The notes: generated by a model not told the origin, from the sequence alone. DNA of 64,000 bases from Candidimonas humi (GCF_019166065.1 NZ_JAHTBN010000006.1:124001-188000), one strand, 5' to 3'. Counted from the first letter of the stretch, positions 1 through 8,440 are shown. Program-made: numbers and translations.

Positions 1-60
1 CAGGAAATAGGCCCCCTTGGAGGTGCCTCCGCGCATCAAGACGCAAGGTATGTTCGCCAT
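1..60 (-). CDS. PrpF-family protein, N-terminus only (cut by window edge)
   Basis: Reading leftwards from an ATG at 60, the 20 visible codons include MRGGTSKGAYF, the signature near the N-terminus of the PrpF/DUF453 fold. This family includes AcnD-accessory PrpF and the 4-oxalomesaconate tautomerases LigU/GalD. The rest of the gene lies outside the window. It is divergent from a Bug receptor, and a LigI-like hydrolase follows, so a tautomerase role in a 4-oxalomesaconate or tricarboxylate pathway is plausible but inferred. The family call is fairly firm for such a short piece; the substrate is open. Confidence 0.6.
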   Translation of the reverse strand, partial: MANIPCVLMRGGTSKGAYFL

Positions 61-146
61 GCTGGTGACTCCGAGGCTATGTTGCACGCATCATAGCGCG
101 CGGCGCGGCGATGCATGGCGCGAATAAATCACGCCAAACAATTCAT

Positions 147-175
147 TTGTCTCCGGGCCCGGCCCTACCTAGACT
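147..175 (+). promoter_or_regulatory. sigma70-type promoter of the Bug receptor gene
   Basis: A -35 hexamer TTGTCT (147-152) and a -10 hexamer TAGACT (170-175) are separated by exactly 17 bases. Transcription would start near 182, giving a leader of about 78 nt before the ATG at 260. The site lies between the divergent PrpF-family and Bug genes. Assigned from consensus match and spacing only. Confidence 0.45.
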
Positions 176-259
176 GTGGCGTATACGCAATCACCCAGCG
201 CCGCGCCTTTTTGCCTGCAGGCAGCCAGCCGCCGTGCCATGTACAACCAGGAGACCGAT

Positions 260-1276
260 ATGATCACAACCCTGTTGCGGGCGCTGCCGCCGGCGGGCCG
301 GGGCAAAGCCCATGGCCGGCTTGCGGCCGCCGTGCTTGCGCTTGCACTTGCCCAGGCCGCGGTGCTTGCCACGGCGCCCGCGCACGCCGCCGGCTACCCC
401 GACCAGCCCATACATTTCATCGTCCCCTTCGGCCCCGGCGGCCTGGCGGACATTTCCACACGCCTGGTGGCGCAGAAGCTGGGCGAACGATTCGGCGACA
501 GGACCGTCGTCGAGAACCGCCCCGGCGCGGGCGGGGTGCTGGCCGCGACGGCCGCGCTCCATGCCGCCCACGACGGCTATACCGTGATCGTGTTTTCGAA
601 CGGCACGGCGATCAGCACTTCGCTGTTCAAGCTGCCCTACGATCCGGCCAAGGACTTCGCGCCCGTTTCCACCATGGCCTATTTCGACCTGATCCTGCTG
701 ACCAAGGCCCAGGGCCCCCTGCACTCGCTGGCCGATGTGCTGGCGCAATCCAAGAAGCGCCAACTGGTGCTGGGCACCATCAACCCCGGCAGCACGCAGA
801 ACCTGTCGGCGCAATTGTTCAAGTCGACCACCAAGCTCAACGCCACCATCGTGCCTTTCAAGACCACGACAGATGTCGTATCGGCCCTGATCCGGGGCGA
901 CGTCGACGTGGCCTTCGAGTCCTACGCGGCGGTCAAGGGCTTCATCGACGCGGGCAAGATCATGCCCATCGCCGCCACCGGCACGAAGCGTTCGCCGTGG
1001 CTGCCCAAGGTGCCCACGGTGCACGAAAGCGGCATTCCCTACGAGGTCACGGGATGGAACGCGATATTCGCCCCGGCCGGCACGCCGCCCGAAGCCATCA
1101 GGGTCCTGAACCACCAATTGAACGAAGTGCTGCGCATGCCCGAAGTCCAGCAGCGCTTCCGCAACCTGGGCACCGAAGCCGCCGGCAGCACGCCGGCGCA
1201 GATTGGTGCCAGGCTGCACAGCGACACCGAGAAATGGGCCCGCGTCATCAAGCAGGCCGGAATCCAGCGGCAGTAG
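260..1276 (+). CDS. Bug-family tripartite tricarboxylate transporter receptor
   Basis: Periplasmic solute-binding protein of the Bug/TctC family (338 aa), which captures small carboxylates for TctAB-type carriers or for signalling. The ATG at 260 has AGGAGA just upstream; a longer in-frame start at 176 lacks one. Residues 1-43 form a signal peptide ending in AHA. Mature-protein hallmarks are PFGPGGLADISTRLVA, ENRPGAGG and YDPAKDFAPVS. No TctA/TctB membrane genes are present, as is common for orphan Bug proteins in Bordetella-like genomes. The neighbours suggest an oxo-dicarboxylate or tricarboxylate ligand, but the ligand cannot be read from sequence. Confidence 0.9.
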   Translation: MITTLLRALPPAGRGKAHGRLAAAVLALALAQAAVLATAPAHAAGYPDQPIHFIVPFGPGGLADISTRLVAQKLGERFGDRTVVENRPGAGGVLAATAALHAAHDGYTVIVFSNGTAISTSLFKLPYDPAKDFAPVSTMAYFDLILLTKAQGPLHSLADVLAQSKKRQLVLGTINPGSTQNLSAQLFKSTTKLNATIVPFKTTTDVVSALIRGDVDVAFESYAAVKGFIDAGKIMPIAATGTKRSPWLPKVPTVHESGIPYEVTGWNAIFAPAGTPPEAIRVLNHQLNEVLRMPEVQQRFRNLGTEAAGSTPAQIGARLHSDTEKWARVIKQAGIQRQ

Positions 1277-1420
1277 GGCTGTCGGCACGGCCCCCGGGGT
1301 TCGGGCGGATGCCCGGCCCGCCCCCAAAGCCCGCCGGCGCCGCGCAGACGCCAGGCAACGCCCCAAGCCGAGCCGCTCGGGCACGGAATCGAAAACCACA
1401 ATTTTGAACCAGAGGTTTGC

Positions 1421-2236
1421 ATGACCACGACCACCAACCCACAGCCCGGACTGCTCGTGGACGCCCATGTGCATGTCTTCAAACAGGACATGCCGCTGAT
1501 ACCCAACCCGCGCCACAGCCCGGCCTACAGCTTCACCGTGGAGCAACTGATCGAAGTCATGGACCGGCACGGCGTACTGTACGCAGTCATCGCCGCAGCC
1601 AGTCCCTGGGGCGACTACAACGACTACGTCATCGACTCGGTACGCACCAACCCTCGACTACGCGGCACCATCATCGCCGAGCCCTCCATCGAGCGCGTGG
1701 TGCTCGACCAGATGGATCGCGACGGCATCATCGGCGTACGCCTGCCCTTCATCAGCATGCCGCAGCTACCCGACCTGGACAGCTGGGACTACCGCAAATT
1801 CCTGCGCCGCCTGGCGGACCTGGACTGGCACGTGCACGTGCATATAGACGGTCCGCGCCTGCCGCTGGTCCTGCCCTACCTCGAGCGCTCCGGCGTCAAG
1901 ATCGTCATCGACCACATCGGCAGGCCCGACCCCGTGGAAGGCGTGGACGGCGAAGGCTTCAAGGCCATGGTGCGCTCGGTGGAAAAGGGCCGCACCTGGG
2001 TCAAACTTTCGGGCGCCTACCGCCTGGGCGCCAACGCCACGGAATGCGCCCGCGAGCTCTGCCGCCAGGTAGGCTACGACAAGATGGTTTGGGCCAGCGA
2101 CTGCCCCTTCGTGGGAGGCGAGAAAGACACCGACTACCGCCGCGCCATCGATTGGCTCGAGCAAGTGATTCCCGACGAAGGCAGGCGCCGCCAAGTATAC
2201 GGGGCGAACGCGCTGGAGCTGTATTTCTCGCAGTGA
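1421..2236 (+). CDS. Amidohydrolase-family hydrolase (LigI-like, COG3618)
   Basis: A TIM-barrel hydrolase of the amidohydrolase 2 family (271 aa), the family of 2-pyrone-4,6-dicarboxylate lactonase LigI and related lactonases. Residues 14-20 carry the HxH signature (DAHVHVF), 137-145 read HVHVHIDGP, 163-169 IDHIGRP, and a late WASDCPF supplies the usual catalytic Asp. GAGG lies just before the ATG. It follows the Bug gene in the same direction after 144 bases, so the two may be co-transcribed. With a PrpF/LigU-type gene next door, a lactone-opening step in aromatic or oxo-acid catabolism is a reasonable inference. Confidence 0.8.
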   Translation: MTTTTNPQPGLLVDAHVHVFKQDMPLIPNPRHSPAYSFTVEQLIEVMDRHGVLYAVIAAASPWGDYNDYVIDSVRTNPRLRGTIIAEPSIERVVLDQMDRDGIIGVRLPFISMPQLPDLDSWDYRKFLRRLADLDWHVHVHIDGPRLPLVLPYLERSGVKIVIDHIGRPDPVEGVDGEGFKAMVRSVEKGRTWVKLSGAYRLGANATECARELCRQVGYDKMVWASDCPFVGGEKDTDYRRAIDWLEQVIPDEGRRRQVYGANALELYFSQ

Positions 2237-2305
2237 GCTCCCCCCAGGTGCCCGCCGCCGGCCTTGCGATACACTCTAAGGCCATGACAATGCGACGGGA
2301 TTCCT

Positions 2306-3526
2306 GTGGACCCGCTGATCTACGCCGCGGCGCGGGCACTGGCCGCGGGTGACATTCTCGGCGCGCTCAAGCGCGTCGCACTGCGCGACGACCCGCCGGC
2401 GCTGGCGCTGCGCGGCATTGCCATGGCGCAGCTCGGCGAATTCGACCGGGCAAAGGCGCTGCTCAAGAGCGCCATGCGCGGCTTCGGCCCCAAGCAAGCG
2501 GTGGCTCGGGCGCGCTGCGCCGTCGCGGTCGCAGAGATCGCGCTCGTCTCGCGCGATCTGGGATGGCCGGAAGCAACACTGCATGCGGCATGGTCGACGC
2601 TCGCGGCGCATGGCGATGCGGCGAATGCCGCCCATGCACGCAATCTCGCCGCCCGCCGCCTGCTTTTGCTGGGCAGGCTGGACGAAGCCGAGCGCCTGCT
2701 GCATGGATTCGACCCCTCGCCGCTACCGCATGCCTCGCGGGCAGCCTATGATTTGACGCTAGGCGGGATCGCCATACGCCGCATCAAGACGGGCGAAGCG
2801 CGCGCGGCCTTCGTCCGTGCCGCCGAGTCCGCGCGGCAGGCGAATATTCCCGTGCTGCTTGCCGAAGTCGAGAACGCGGCCCGCGTCCTGGACTCACCCG
2901 CGGCACGCGTCATCGCGCGCGGCAAGGAAAGCCCTGTCCTGCTCGAAGAAGTCGAAACCCTGCTGGATACGGACGCGCTGGTCATCGACGCATGCCGCAA
3001 CGCCGTGCGCGATCGCCACGCCATCATCCCGCTCGCCACCCGCCCCGTCCTGTTTACCCTGGCCCGCATCCTCGCCGAGGCCTGGCCCGGCGAAGCGCCG
3101 CGGGACGAGATCCTCATGCGCGCCTTTCGCGCGAAACATCCCGACGAATCGCACCGCGCCCGGCTGCGCGTCGAGATCAGCCGCCTGCGCGCGGCACTCC
3201 ATGACCTCGCGGGAGTAAACGCCACCAGGCACGGCTTTGTATTGGCGCCGCAGCAGGCGGCGGAAGTCGTCGTACTCGCGCCCGTCGTCGACGTGCGCAA
3301 CGCCGCCGTGCTGGCCCTGCTTGCCGACGGCGAAGCCTGGTCCAGTTCGGCCCTCGCCATCGCGCTGGGCGCGAGCCCCCGCACCGTACAGCGAGCGCTC
3401 GAGCAACTGGCTGAAGCCGGCAAGGCACAATCCTTCGGCCGCGGCCGGGCGCAGCGCTGGACGGTCCCGTCGGTGCCTGGATTCCCGACAGTCTTGTTAC
3501 TCCCCAATGTCGCATCAGATGGCTAG
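2306..3526 (+). CDS. Putative transcriptional regulator with TPR-like and winged-helix regions
   Basis: 406 aa from a GTG start. The first ~240 residues are Ala/Leu-rich helices resembling TPR-type repeats (for example GEFDRAKALLKSA and LGRLDEAERLLHGFD). Residues ~245-300 (LFTLARILAEAWPGE, then HRARLRVEISRLRAAL) resemble an OmpR/SARP-type winged helix. Near 345-385, SALAIALGASPRTVQRALE is a clear second helix-turn-helix. No receiver or kinase domain is seen. The next gene, a beta-propeller protein, starts 86 bases downstream in the same direction, so it may be the target or partner. I do not recognise a named family; regulator is inferred from the HTH segments. Confidence 0.65.
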   Translation: MDPLIYAAARALAAGDILGALKRVALRDDPPALALRGIAMAQLGEFDRAKALLKSAMRGFGPKQAVARARCAVAVAEIALVSRDLGWPEATLHAAWSTLAAHGDAANAAHARNLAARRLLLLGRLDEAERLLHGFDPSPLPHASRAAYDLTLGGIAIRRIKTGEARAAFVRAAESARQANIPVLLAEVENAARVLDSPAARVIARGKESPVLLEEVETLLDTDALVIDACRNAVRDRHAIIPLATRPVLFTLARILAEAWPGEAPRDEILMRAFRAKHPDESHRARLRVEISRLRAALHDLAGVNATRHGFVLAPQQAAEVVVLAPVVDVRNAAVLALLADGEAWSSSALAIALGASPRTVQRALEQLAEAGKAQSFGRGRAQRWTVPSVPGFPTVLLLPNVASDG

Positions 3527-3612
3527 ACTGTGTTCATCGAGCGCCGAAACCGAAGCCGTTCTGGAACCGGCGCATGAAACACCTACGAAACTAGCCATCC
3601 AGGAGCCCAGCC

Positions 3613-4245
3613 ATGAAACAATCCCAAGCCGAAATCATCCGCGAATACGGTCCTTTTCCCGGAGGCGGACCCGTCCACGGCGTCACCTATGACGGCCGGC
3701 AAGTATGGTTCGCCTCGGAAGGCAAGATCAATGCCCTCGATCCCGAAACGGGCGAACTCATGCACGCGATCGACGTGGCCGGCAGCGCAGGCACCGCCTT
3801 CGACGGCAGGCATCTGTTCCAGATCGCGGGCGACCGCATCCACAAGATCGACCCGCAAACCGGCCGTGTGCTCGCCTCCATCCCGACGCCGGGCCAGGGC
3901 GGCAATTCCGGCCTGGCCTGGGCCGAAGGCACGCTGTGGGTCGGCCAGCATAGCGGCCGCAAGATCCACCAGATCGATCCCGAGACGGGCGCAATCCTGC
4001 GCACCATCGAATCGCAGCGCATGGTCACCGGCGTCACCTGGGTCGACGGCGAACTCTGGCACGGTACGTGGGAAGACAATGCAAGCGATCTGAGGCGCAT
4101 CGATCCGGCAACGGGCGACGTCCTGCAAACTATCGGAATGCCGGCGGGCATAGGGGTGTCCGGCCTGGAAGCCGGCGGCGCCGACCGCTACTTCTGCGGC
4201 GGTGGGGCCAGCGGCAAAGTGCGCGCCGTCCGCAGGGCGAAATGA
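3613..4245 (+). CDS. Small beta-propeller protein (Vgb/PQQ-repeat or glutamine cyclotransferase-like)
   Basis: 210 aa with at least four copies of a blade motif of the type IDPxTGxxLxxI: LDPETGELMHAI, IDPQTGRVLASI, IDPETGAILRTI and IDPATGDVLQTI. Each is followed by a GVTW/GLAW-type strand with a Trp pair (VWFAS, LWVGQ, LWHGT). No signal peptide, so it is probably cytoplasmic. Repeats like these occur in streptogramin lyase-like and glutamine-cyclotransferase-like propellers, but no catalytic set can be assigned. It stands directly behind a putative regulator gene. Function unknown. Confidence 0.75.
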   Translation: MKQSQAEIIREYGPFPGGGPVHGVTYDGRQVWFASEGKINALDPETGELMHAIDVAGSAGTAFDGRHLFQIAGDRIHKIDPQTGRVLASIPTPGQGGNSGLAWAEGTLWVGQHSGRKIHQIDPETGAILRTIESQRMVTGVTWVDGELWHGTWEDNASDLRRIDPATGDVLQTIGMPAGIGVSGLEAGGADRYFCGGGASGKVRAVRRAK

Positions 4246-4352
4246 ACCGCGGGGCTGACACGTAGCGCGGATCGGGGACGAGGCTTAAGACTGCCCTGGG
4301 CGCTTGCCGCCCATCTTGTGCGCAAACTCGCGGGCCACGGCCGCGCACCCGG

Positions 4353-6191
4353 CTATTGTGGTTTAAAGACCGGAGGAATCCACGAGATTTTCTCCGCTCG
4401 CATGGTCTTGCCGGCATAAGGGCGGTCGAGTTCCAAGGTCATCTTGTCCTCGTCGACCGCCGCCACGACATGGCGCTGCGAGTCTCCCACTGTAATGACC
4501 TGTCCCGCTCTCAGGGCAGCGCCAGGATCTCTGACATTGGCCACGAGCTTGCTCGACGCAGACACGTCTCCCGTCACATCTCCCAGAGAGCCGAAGGTGC
4601 CCGGCTGGCTGCAAACATACCAGCGATGGTCGCGCTGAACTTGTACCCGGGCTCCGGCATACCAAGTTCCGCTCGTAGGCAGCGCCAAGGCCAGACCGCT
4701 TTCGAGAGCGCTCTTCGAACCTCCGGGCTGAAAACGTATGGAGGAGGGAAAACTGTTGTTGCTCAAGCGGCAGGCACTATTGATCAGCGAATTCGTGCCG
4801 CCCGAATTTATATCGTCGGCTATCCTGAACAGGAAAGGCGTAACCGCCCTCCCCATCTTATTTCCGCTGGATATCGAATTTCCGCTGATTGAGATATCGC
4901 TCAGATACCGCCCGCTCCCGCTCGACTTGTCGGGCGGAAAATTAAAAATAACCCCGGCGATATCCGACAATTTATTGCCGCGAATCTCCAGCCCGCGCGC
5001 ACCGAAGATGTCGAAAAGCCCGCCGGACGGCGTCATCGAGGCAAAGGTGCAATTCACTATGTGCCAATTTATCGCATTGATGCAGTTTTTCCCCGCGCGC
5101 CCGATCACGATGCCGCCTTTCGCCGACTTGTTCCCGGGAGTCGATTCGAACGAACAGCCTTCGATCTTCACGCCGGACATCCCGCCGAGCGAAATATCCG
5201 ACACCAGGGAGTTCGAAAAATGGCAATTCGACACGCTTACATCATCGGCCGGGCTGGACGGCCGCTTCCGCTTCGACGAGGCATTTATGCCTCTATAGCA
5301 ATTTTCAAAAGTGCAATCCTCGACACTCAATTTCTTGATGTTGTCACCCGATTGCATGCCGTTGAAGAAAGTAATTGCGGCCGTATTTTTGGTATCTATA
5401 TTGGAAAACTTGCAGTTCCGTATGAGGACGTTCCTGTATATGTTTGCTTTGCTATTGGGCTCGAAATCGATAGCACCCACCGATGCGGACAGCGCCGGGT
5501 TTCCGATGTTCCGGAAGACTGAATTTTCCACAAGCAGCGTGTCGCAGTCCATGCAGGACAAGCCATTTCTGTTGCGCTTGGCTATGCCATCGAAAACACA
5601 GTCCCGGATAGTCACGCGCAGATTGTGGCGCTCCTGCTTGGCCCGGACCCCCGAGCCGAGATATATCCCGTCGCCACGGAACCCGATGAATGCAACTCGC
5701 TCTATGAGAGCATCCGAAACCCCGTGCAGCGACAGCAAATGCGTGAACGGCTGGTAACCCAGCTCTTCGACGTGACCATCGATCGTAAGGTCTGAAATCT
5801 TGATGTTCTTGAGATTCCGCGCGACATCTCCGTTGCCGGAGTCGGCGCCGAGAATGCCAAAGGCGCCGAAAGTCCCTTTGCTTTGTATGATCGTCCGGCC
5901 CTGGCCCGCCCCAACGATTTGAACCCCGTCGCGCAGCACGAGCGTACGCGTGTCGATCGCGAAGCGCCCCTCCGGCAGCACAATCCGGCTGTAATTATTT
6001 ATGGCTTGTTGCATCATCTCCGTCGCGTCTTGTTCACCCTTCAAGAGAGACGATAGATGTGCCGCAGGCACGCCCGAGACAGGGTTATGCCCCTCCCCGG
6101 CATCCGCCGCCTCGGCTGCGGAATGCATGCCTCCCAGCCACACTCCACCCAGCGCGGCCACAGCATTAGTAATGAAAGATCTTCGTTTCAT
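4353..6191 (-). CDS. Tat-exported right-handed beta-helix (pectate lyase-like) protein
   Basis: 612 aa. The N-terminus MKRRSFITNAVAALGGVWLGG is a twin-arginine signal (RRSFI, then a hydrophobic stretch to about residue 30). From about 100 to 480 the chain shows beta-helix coils rich in Asn and short hydrophobic triplets (ITIRDCVFDGI, LLVENSVFRNIG, VLIRNCKFSNIDT, KLSVEDCTFENCYRG), typical of pectate-lyase/GH28-type folds. A separate C-terminal region (~500-612) has beta-rich sequence ending in KISWIPP. Catalytic residues could not be assigned. It stands alone, convergent with the propeller gene, and its base composition is less GC-rich than its neighbours, suggesting horizontal gain. Likely an exported polysaccharide-binding or -cleaving protein. 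Confidence 0.75.
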   Translation of the reverse strand: MKRRSFITNAVAALGGVWLGGMHSAAEAADAGEGHNPVSGVPAAHLSSLLKGEQDATEMMQQAINNYSRIVLPEGRFAIDTRTLVLRDGVQIVGAGQGRTIIQSKGTFGAFGILGADSGNGDVARNLKNIKISDLTIDGHVEELGYQPFTHLLSLHGVSDALIERVAFIGFRGDGIYLGSGVRAKQERHNLRVTIRDCVFDGIAKRNRNGLSCMDCDTLLVENSVFRNIGNPALSASVGAIDFEPNSKANIYRNVLIRNCKFSNIDTKNTAAITFFNGMQSGDNIKKLSVEDCTFENCYRGINASSKRKRPSSPADDVSVSNCHFSNSLVSDISLGGMSGVKIEGCSFESTPGNKSAKGGIVIGRAGKNCINAINWHIVNCTFASMTPSGGLFDIFGARGLEIRGNKLSDIAGVIFNFPPDKSSGSGRYLSDISISGNSISSGNKMGRAVTPFLFRIADDINSGGTNSLINSACRLSNNSFPSSIRFQPGGSKSALESGLALALPTSGTWYAGARVQVQRDHRWYVCSQPGTFGSLGDVTGDVSASSKLVANVRDPGAALRAGQVITVGDSQRHVVAAVDEDKMTLELDRPYAGKTMRAEKISWIPPVFKPQ

Positions 6192-6464
6192 ATATGCCCG
6201 TAGACGCCGTTGATAAGGTGTATGAATGGCACAAGTGCGACCGTGCCGATTTTAGGAAGCCGTGAGGTTTCAGTCCTTTTGGGGGTGTATCTGCGCATTA
6301 CAAGCCGCGCAGCGGCGATCGACGGGAATTGCTGTTTTCAAGGGCTGCCGACGCGCTCGCCAAAGGCGGCCAACGATCTCCGTGACAGCTGTGCCTGGGC
6401 CCAGCAATGGCATGGCTGCTAGCGAGCCTTGCCGCCCTCGCAAGCGGCAAACGTCTGCTTCGGT
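6192..6464. other. Non-coding stretch between beta-helix gene and AraC remnant
   Basis: About 270 bases upstream of the beta-helix gene. I see no convincing gene, tRNA or terminator; it should contain the promoter of the gene to its left. Short open frames here have no recognisable protein content. Confidence 0.4.
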
Positions 6465-6689
6465 TCAGGCGTGCCCAAACGCGGAGCGATAAGCGCTGGG
6501 AGAGGTGCGATACGCCCGGCTGAAATGCTCGCGCAAGGACACCGCACTGCCGAAGCCCGCCATTTGCGCGATGACATCCACCGGCTGCTGCGTCGTCTCC
6601 AGCAGGCGTTGCGCATAGGCCAGGCGCTAACCGAGCAGCCATCGCCCGACAGAGGTGCCGGTCAAATCCCGAAAGCGCCGCGTAAATCG
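6465..6689 (-). pseudogene. AraC-family regulator remnant (C-terminal HTH only, internal stop)
   Basis: The minus strand reads RFTRRFRDLTGTSVGRWLLG, a TAG stop, then RLAYAQRLLETTQQPVDVI, followed by AQMAGFGSAVSLREHFSRAY and a final stop at 6465. This is the end of a GlxA/FtrA-type AraC-family DNA-binding domain. The residue at the stop is usually Gln (WLLxQRLxxA), so a CAG-to-TAG change is likely. Everything before RFTRRF is missing, and the break falls at the start of the ychF 3'-end repeat (6684). The gene was therefore truncated, probably when the neighbouring element arrived or rearranged. Confidence 0.75.
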
Positions 6690-6715
6690 TCAGACGTTGA
6701 TCACACGTTGAACAA
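6684..6715. repeat. attL-like direct repeat: copy of ychF 3' end
   Basis: 32 bases identical to 9042-9073, which carry the last codons of ychF (Leu/Phe-Phe-Asn-Val), its stop codon and 17 downstream bases. On the minus strand this copy still encodes FLFNV-stop but has no ychF body in front of it. Exact direct repeats of a gene 3' end around an integrase-bearing segment are the footprint of site-specific integration. Element 1 is therefore about 2.33 kb between the repeats. Confidence 0.8.
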
Positions 6716-6813
6716 GAAGAACTGACTACGAACCGCATAAATGCTTGTTATGCATCCTGGCTTGGTCATTTCGCACCCACTTTCATACCCTCTTTGAAAA
6801 TCCACCCACCCGG

Positions 6814-7131
6814 TCAGGCAATGGCCTGGATGCCGTTCTTTTCCACCACGGTCAGCAAGCGCAGGGCCGGCCCGCCGGGCTTCTTCACCCCGCGCTCCCA
6901 GTCGGAGACAAGATTCTTGCTCACGTTCAGGTAGAGGGCAAAGATGGGCTGCGACAGGTGCTCGCGCTCGCGCAGCGCGCGGATGCGCTCGGGCGGCATG
7001 GGTTGTGCCGGCGTCAAGCAGCTTTCGTCGAACTCGCGCATGGTCTGCTTGTCGATGGCGCCAACTTCATGCAGGGCCTCCATCGTCTCGTGGATGGCCG
7101 CGTAGGCTTCACTCCGGTATTTCTTCGCCAT
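6814..7131 (-). CDS. HTH antitoxin of a RelE-type toxin-antitoxin pair (COG2944-like)
   Basis: 105 aa with an XRE-type helix-turn-helix in the C-terminal half (PERIRALREREHLSQPIFAL, YLNVSKNLVSDWERG). This pattern is shared by antitoxin/autoregulators partnered with RelE-like proteins. The 3' end of the toxin gene overlaps its start by 23 bases (7109-7131). The toxin-first order is the HigBA-like arrangement. It should neutralise the toxin and repress the operon. All inferred from family and order; it lies inside element 1, where such pairs stabilise mobile DNA. Confidence 0.75.
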   Translation of the reverse strand: MAKKYRSEAYAAIHETMEALHEVGAIDKQTMREFDESCLTPAQPMPPERIRALREREHLSQPIFALYLNVSKNLVSDWERGVKKPGGPALRLLTVVEKNGIQAIA

Positions 7132-7498
7132 GATCGTGTACCTCCGTAAATTGCCCCTTGCCGATCAACTCGGCCAGGTGCTCTTCCGACAGCCCCAGCA
7201 CATGCCCCGCCGCCTTCTTGAACTCAGCTTCTTCGTCATCGTCGATGTTGTCTCGGTCGCTCTTGGCGAACCCGTACACGAAGAAAGCCCGCTCCGCCGT
7301 GCGGTACAGGATGATGGTGCGGAAACCGCCTGACTTGCCCTGCCCAGGCCGCGCCACGCGTTGCTTGATGACGCCACCGCCCAGGTCAGCATCAACCAGC
7401 CCCCGCTCGGCGCGCTCGATGGCTTCCAGAAGCGCCTTGTCTGCGATGCCCTGCTTGCGGGCAAACCGCTCGAACCAAGCGTTCTTGAAAACCCTCAC
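7109..7498 (-). CDS. RelE/HigB-superfamily toxin (COG4737-like)
   Basis: 129 aa. The region KNAWFERFARKQGIADKALL, then GVIKQRVARPGQGKSGGFRT and AFFVYGFAKSDRDNI, is the usual core of the RelE-like family found beside HTH antitoxins: a basic GKSGGFR loop and a VYGFAKS strand. Related toxins cleave mRNA on the ribosome. An acidic tail (DDDEEAEFKKAA) follows. It overlaps the antitoxin gene by 23 bases. A promoter would lie in 7499-7572, where TA-rich sequence (atagtattacatatt on the plus strand) is visible. Confidence 0.75.
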   Translation of the reverse strand: MRVFKNAWFERFARKQGIADKALLEAIERAERGLVDADLGGGVIKQRVARPGQGKSGGFRTIILYRTAERAFFVYGFAKSDRDNIDDDEEAEFKKAAGHVLGLSEEHLAELIGKGQFTEVHDHGEEIPE

Positions 7499-7572
7499 GT
7501 ACTGGCCTCGACAAATTTACTATCACACATAGTATTACATATTGCGGCGCCGATGGCAAGGGTGATCCTGCT

Positions 7573-8214
7573 TCACTCGCCGTAGATTTCTTCCGCCGTG
7601 GGCGTCTTCGCATAAATTGCGGCCAGGCTATGGCACTCGCCCAAGGCCACGCGCATCAAGTCCACGGCCTCACCCAGTTGGCCGCCAAGTTCCAAGGTGC
7701 GCTGGTTGCTCACCTGATACCCCGCGCCGGCCTCACCCTCGCGCGCGGCCTCCATTGCGACAACGCGCTGCACTTCCTCAACCAGAGCCATGCCCCTGGC
7801 AAGACGATGGGCCGCCCGACCATCCACGGGAATCAGGTGTGCCAGCATGTCCAGAGAAATGTTGGTCGTGGCTTCAGCCAGTTCCCGCCTGAAGCGGATG
7901 AAGTTGGGGGTGTGATTCACCTCGTCGTCGAAAAAGGCTCCAGTGCTGGCCGTCTGCAACGCATCCACGTATCGCTCTAGCTTTGCCGCGATGTACGCGG
8001 CATACAGCCCGGCCCGGTCTTTCGCCTGTACCTCTTGCACATGCCGGCTCCATAGCGCAGCCCAGAGGGCGACGATAACGGCGCCGACGGTGCCCCCAGC
8101 GGTGAGTACGTCGAGCCATTGCGTGGGTGCTTGCGTCAGCAGTGCTCCAATAACAGCCCCAATGAGTAGGGCGCACCCCTCTCTCGCAGGGACATTGAGG
8201 AAACGGGATTTCAT
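7573..8214 (-). CDS. Hypothetical membrane-anchored protein
   Basis: 213 aa with two hydrophobic segments near the N-terminus (about 14-30, CALLIGAVIGALLTQAP, and 36-56, VLTAGGTVGAVIVALWAALW). A soluble, mostly helical C-terminal domain with several charged stretches follows. No enzyme motif is visible. Similar short two-helix proteins are common cargo of integrative elements. It is on the same strand as ychF, the integrase remnant and the toxin-antitoxin pair. Function not recognised. Confidence 0.6.
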   Translation of the reverse strand: MKSRFLNVPAREGCALLIGAVIGALLTQAPTQWLDVLTAGGTVGAVIVALWAALWSRHVQEVQAKDRAGLYAAYIAAKLERYVDALQTASTGAFFDDEVNHTPNFIRFRRELAEATTNISLDMLAHLIPVDGRAAHRLARGMALVEEVQRVVAMEAAREGEAGAGYQVSNQRTLELGGQLGEAVDLMRVALGECHSLAAIYAKTPTAEEIYGE

Positions 8215-8237
8215 TTTTTAAAGCTGAATTGGCAGAG

Positions 8238-8440
8238 CTAATTCAGCAGCCTCCCCAACAAGTCACCATATCCTCCAATCAATGTTCCGGCAATCGCCAT
8301 AAAGGCGCCGACATAACCAGCCGCTCTATCCAAATCGGCTTCGCGAAAACGGCGCTCTGTTTCTTCGTCATAAGCAACCGTGACACGGTTACCGTCATCA
8401 CTGGTTGAGACGACCTTGCCTATCGCAAAAGATACTTCCT
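8238..8440 (-). pseudogene. C-terminal fragment of an unidentified small membrane-associated protein
   Basis: An open minus-strand frame runs through FAIGKVVSTSDDGNRVTVAY, then DEETERRFREADLDRAAGYV and a hydrophobic tail (GAFMAIAGTLIGGYGDLLGR), to a TAG at 8238-8240. No start codon exists upstream because the frame runs into the integrase fragment in another phase. It is probably the end of a gene fused by deletion to the integrase remnant. An 8-bp inverted repeat (8223-8230 / 8240-8247) overlaps its stop. Confidence 0.45.
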
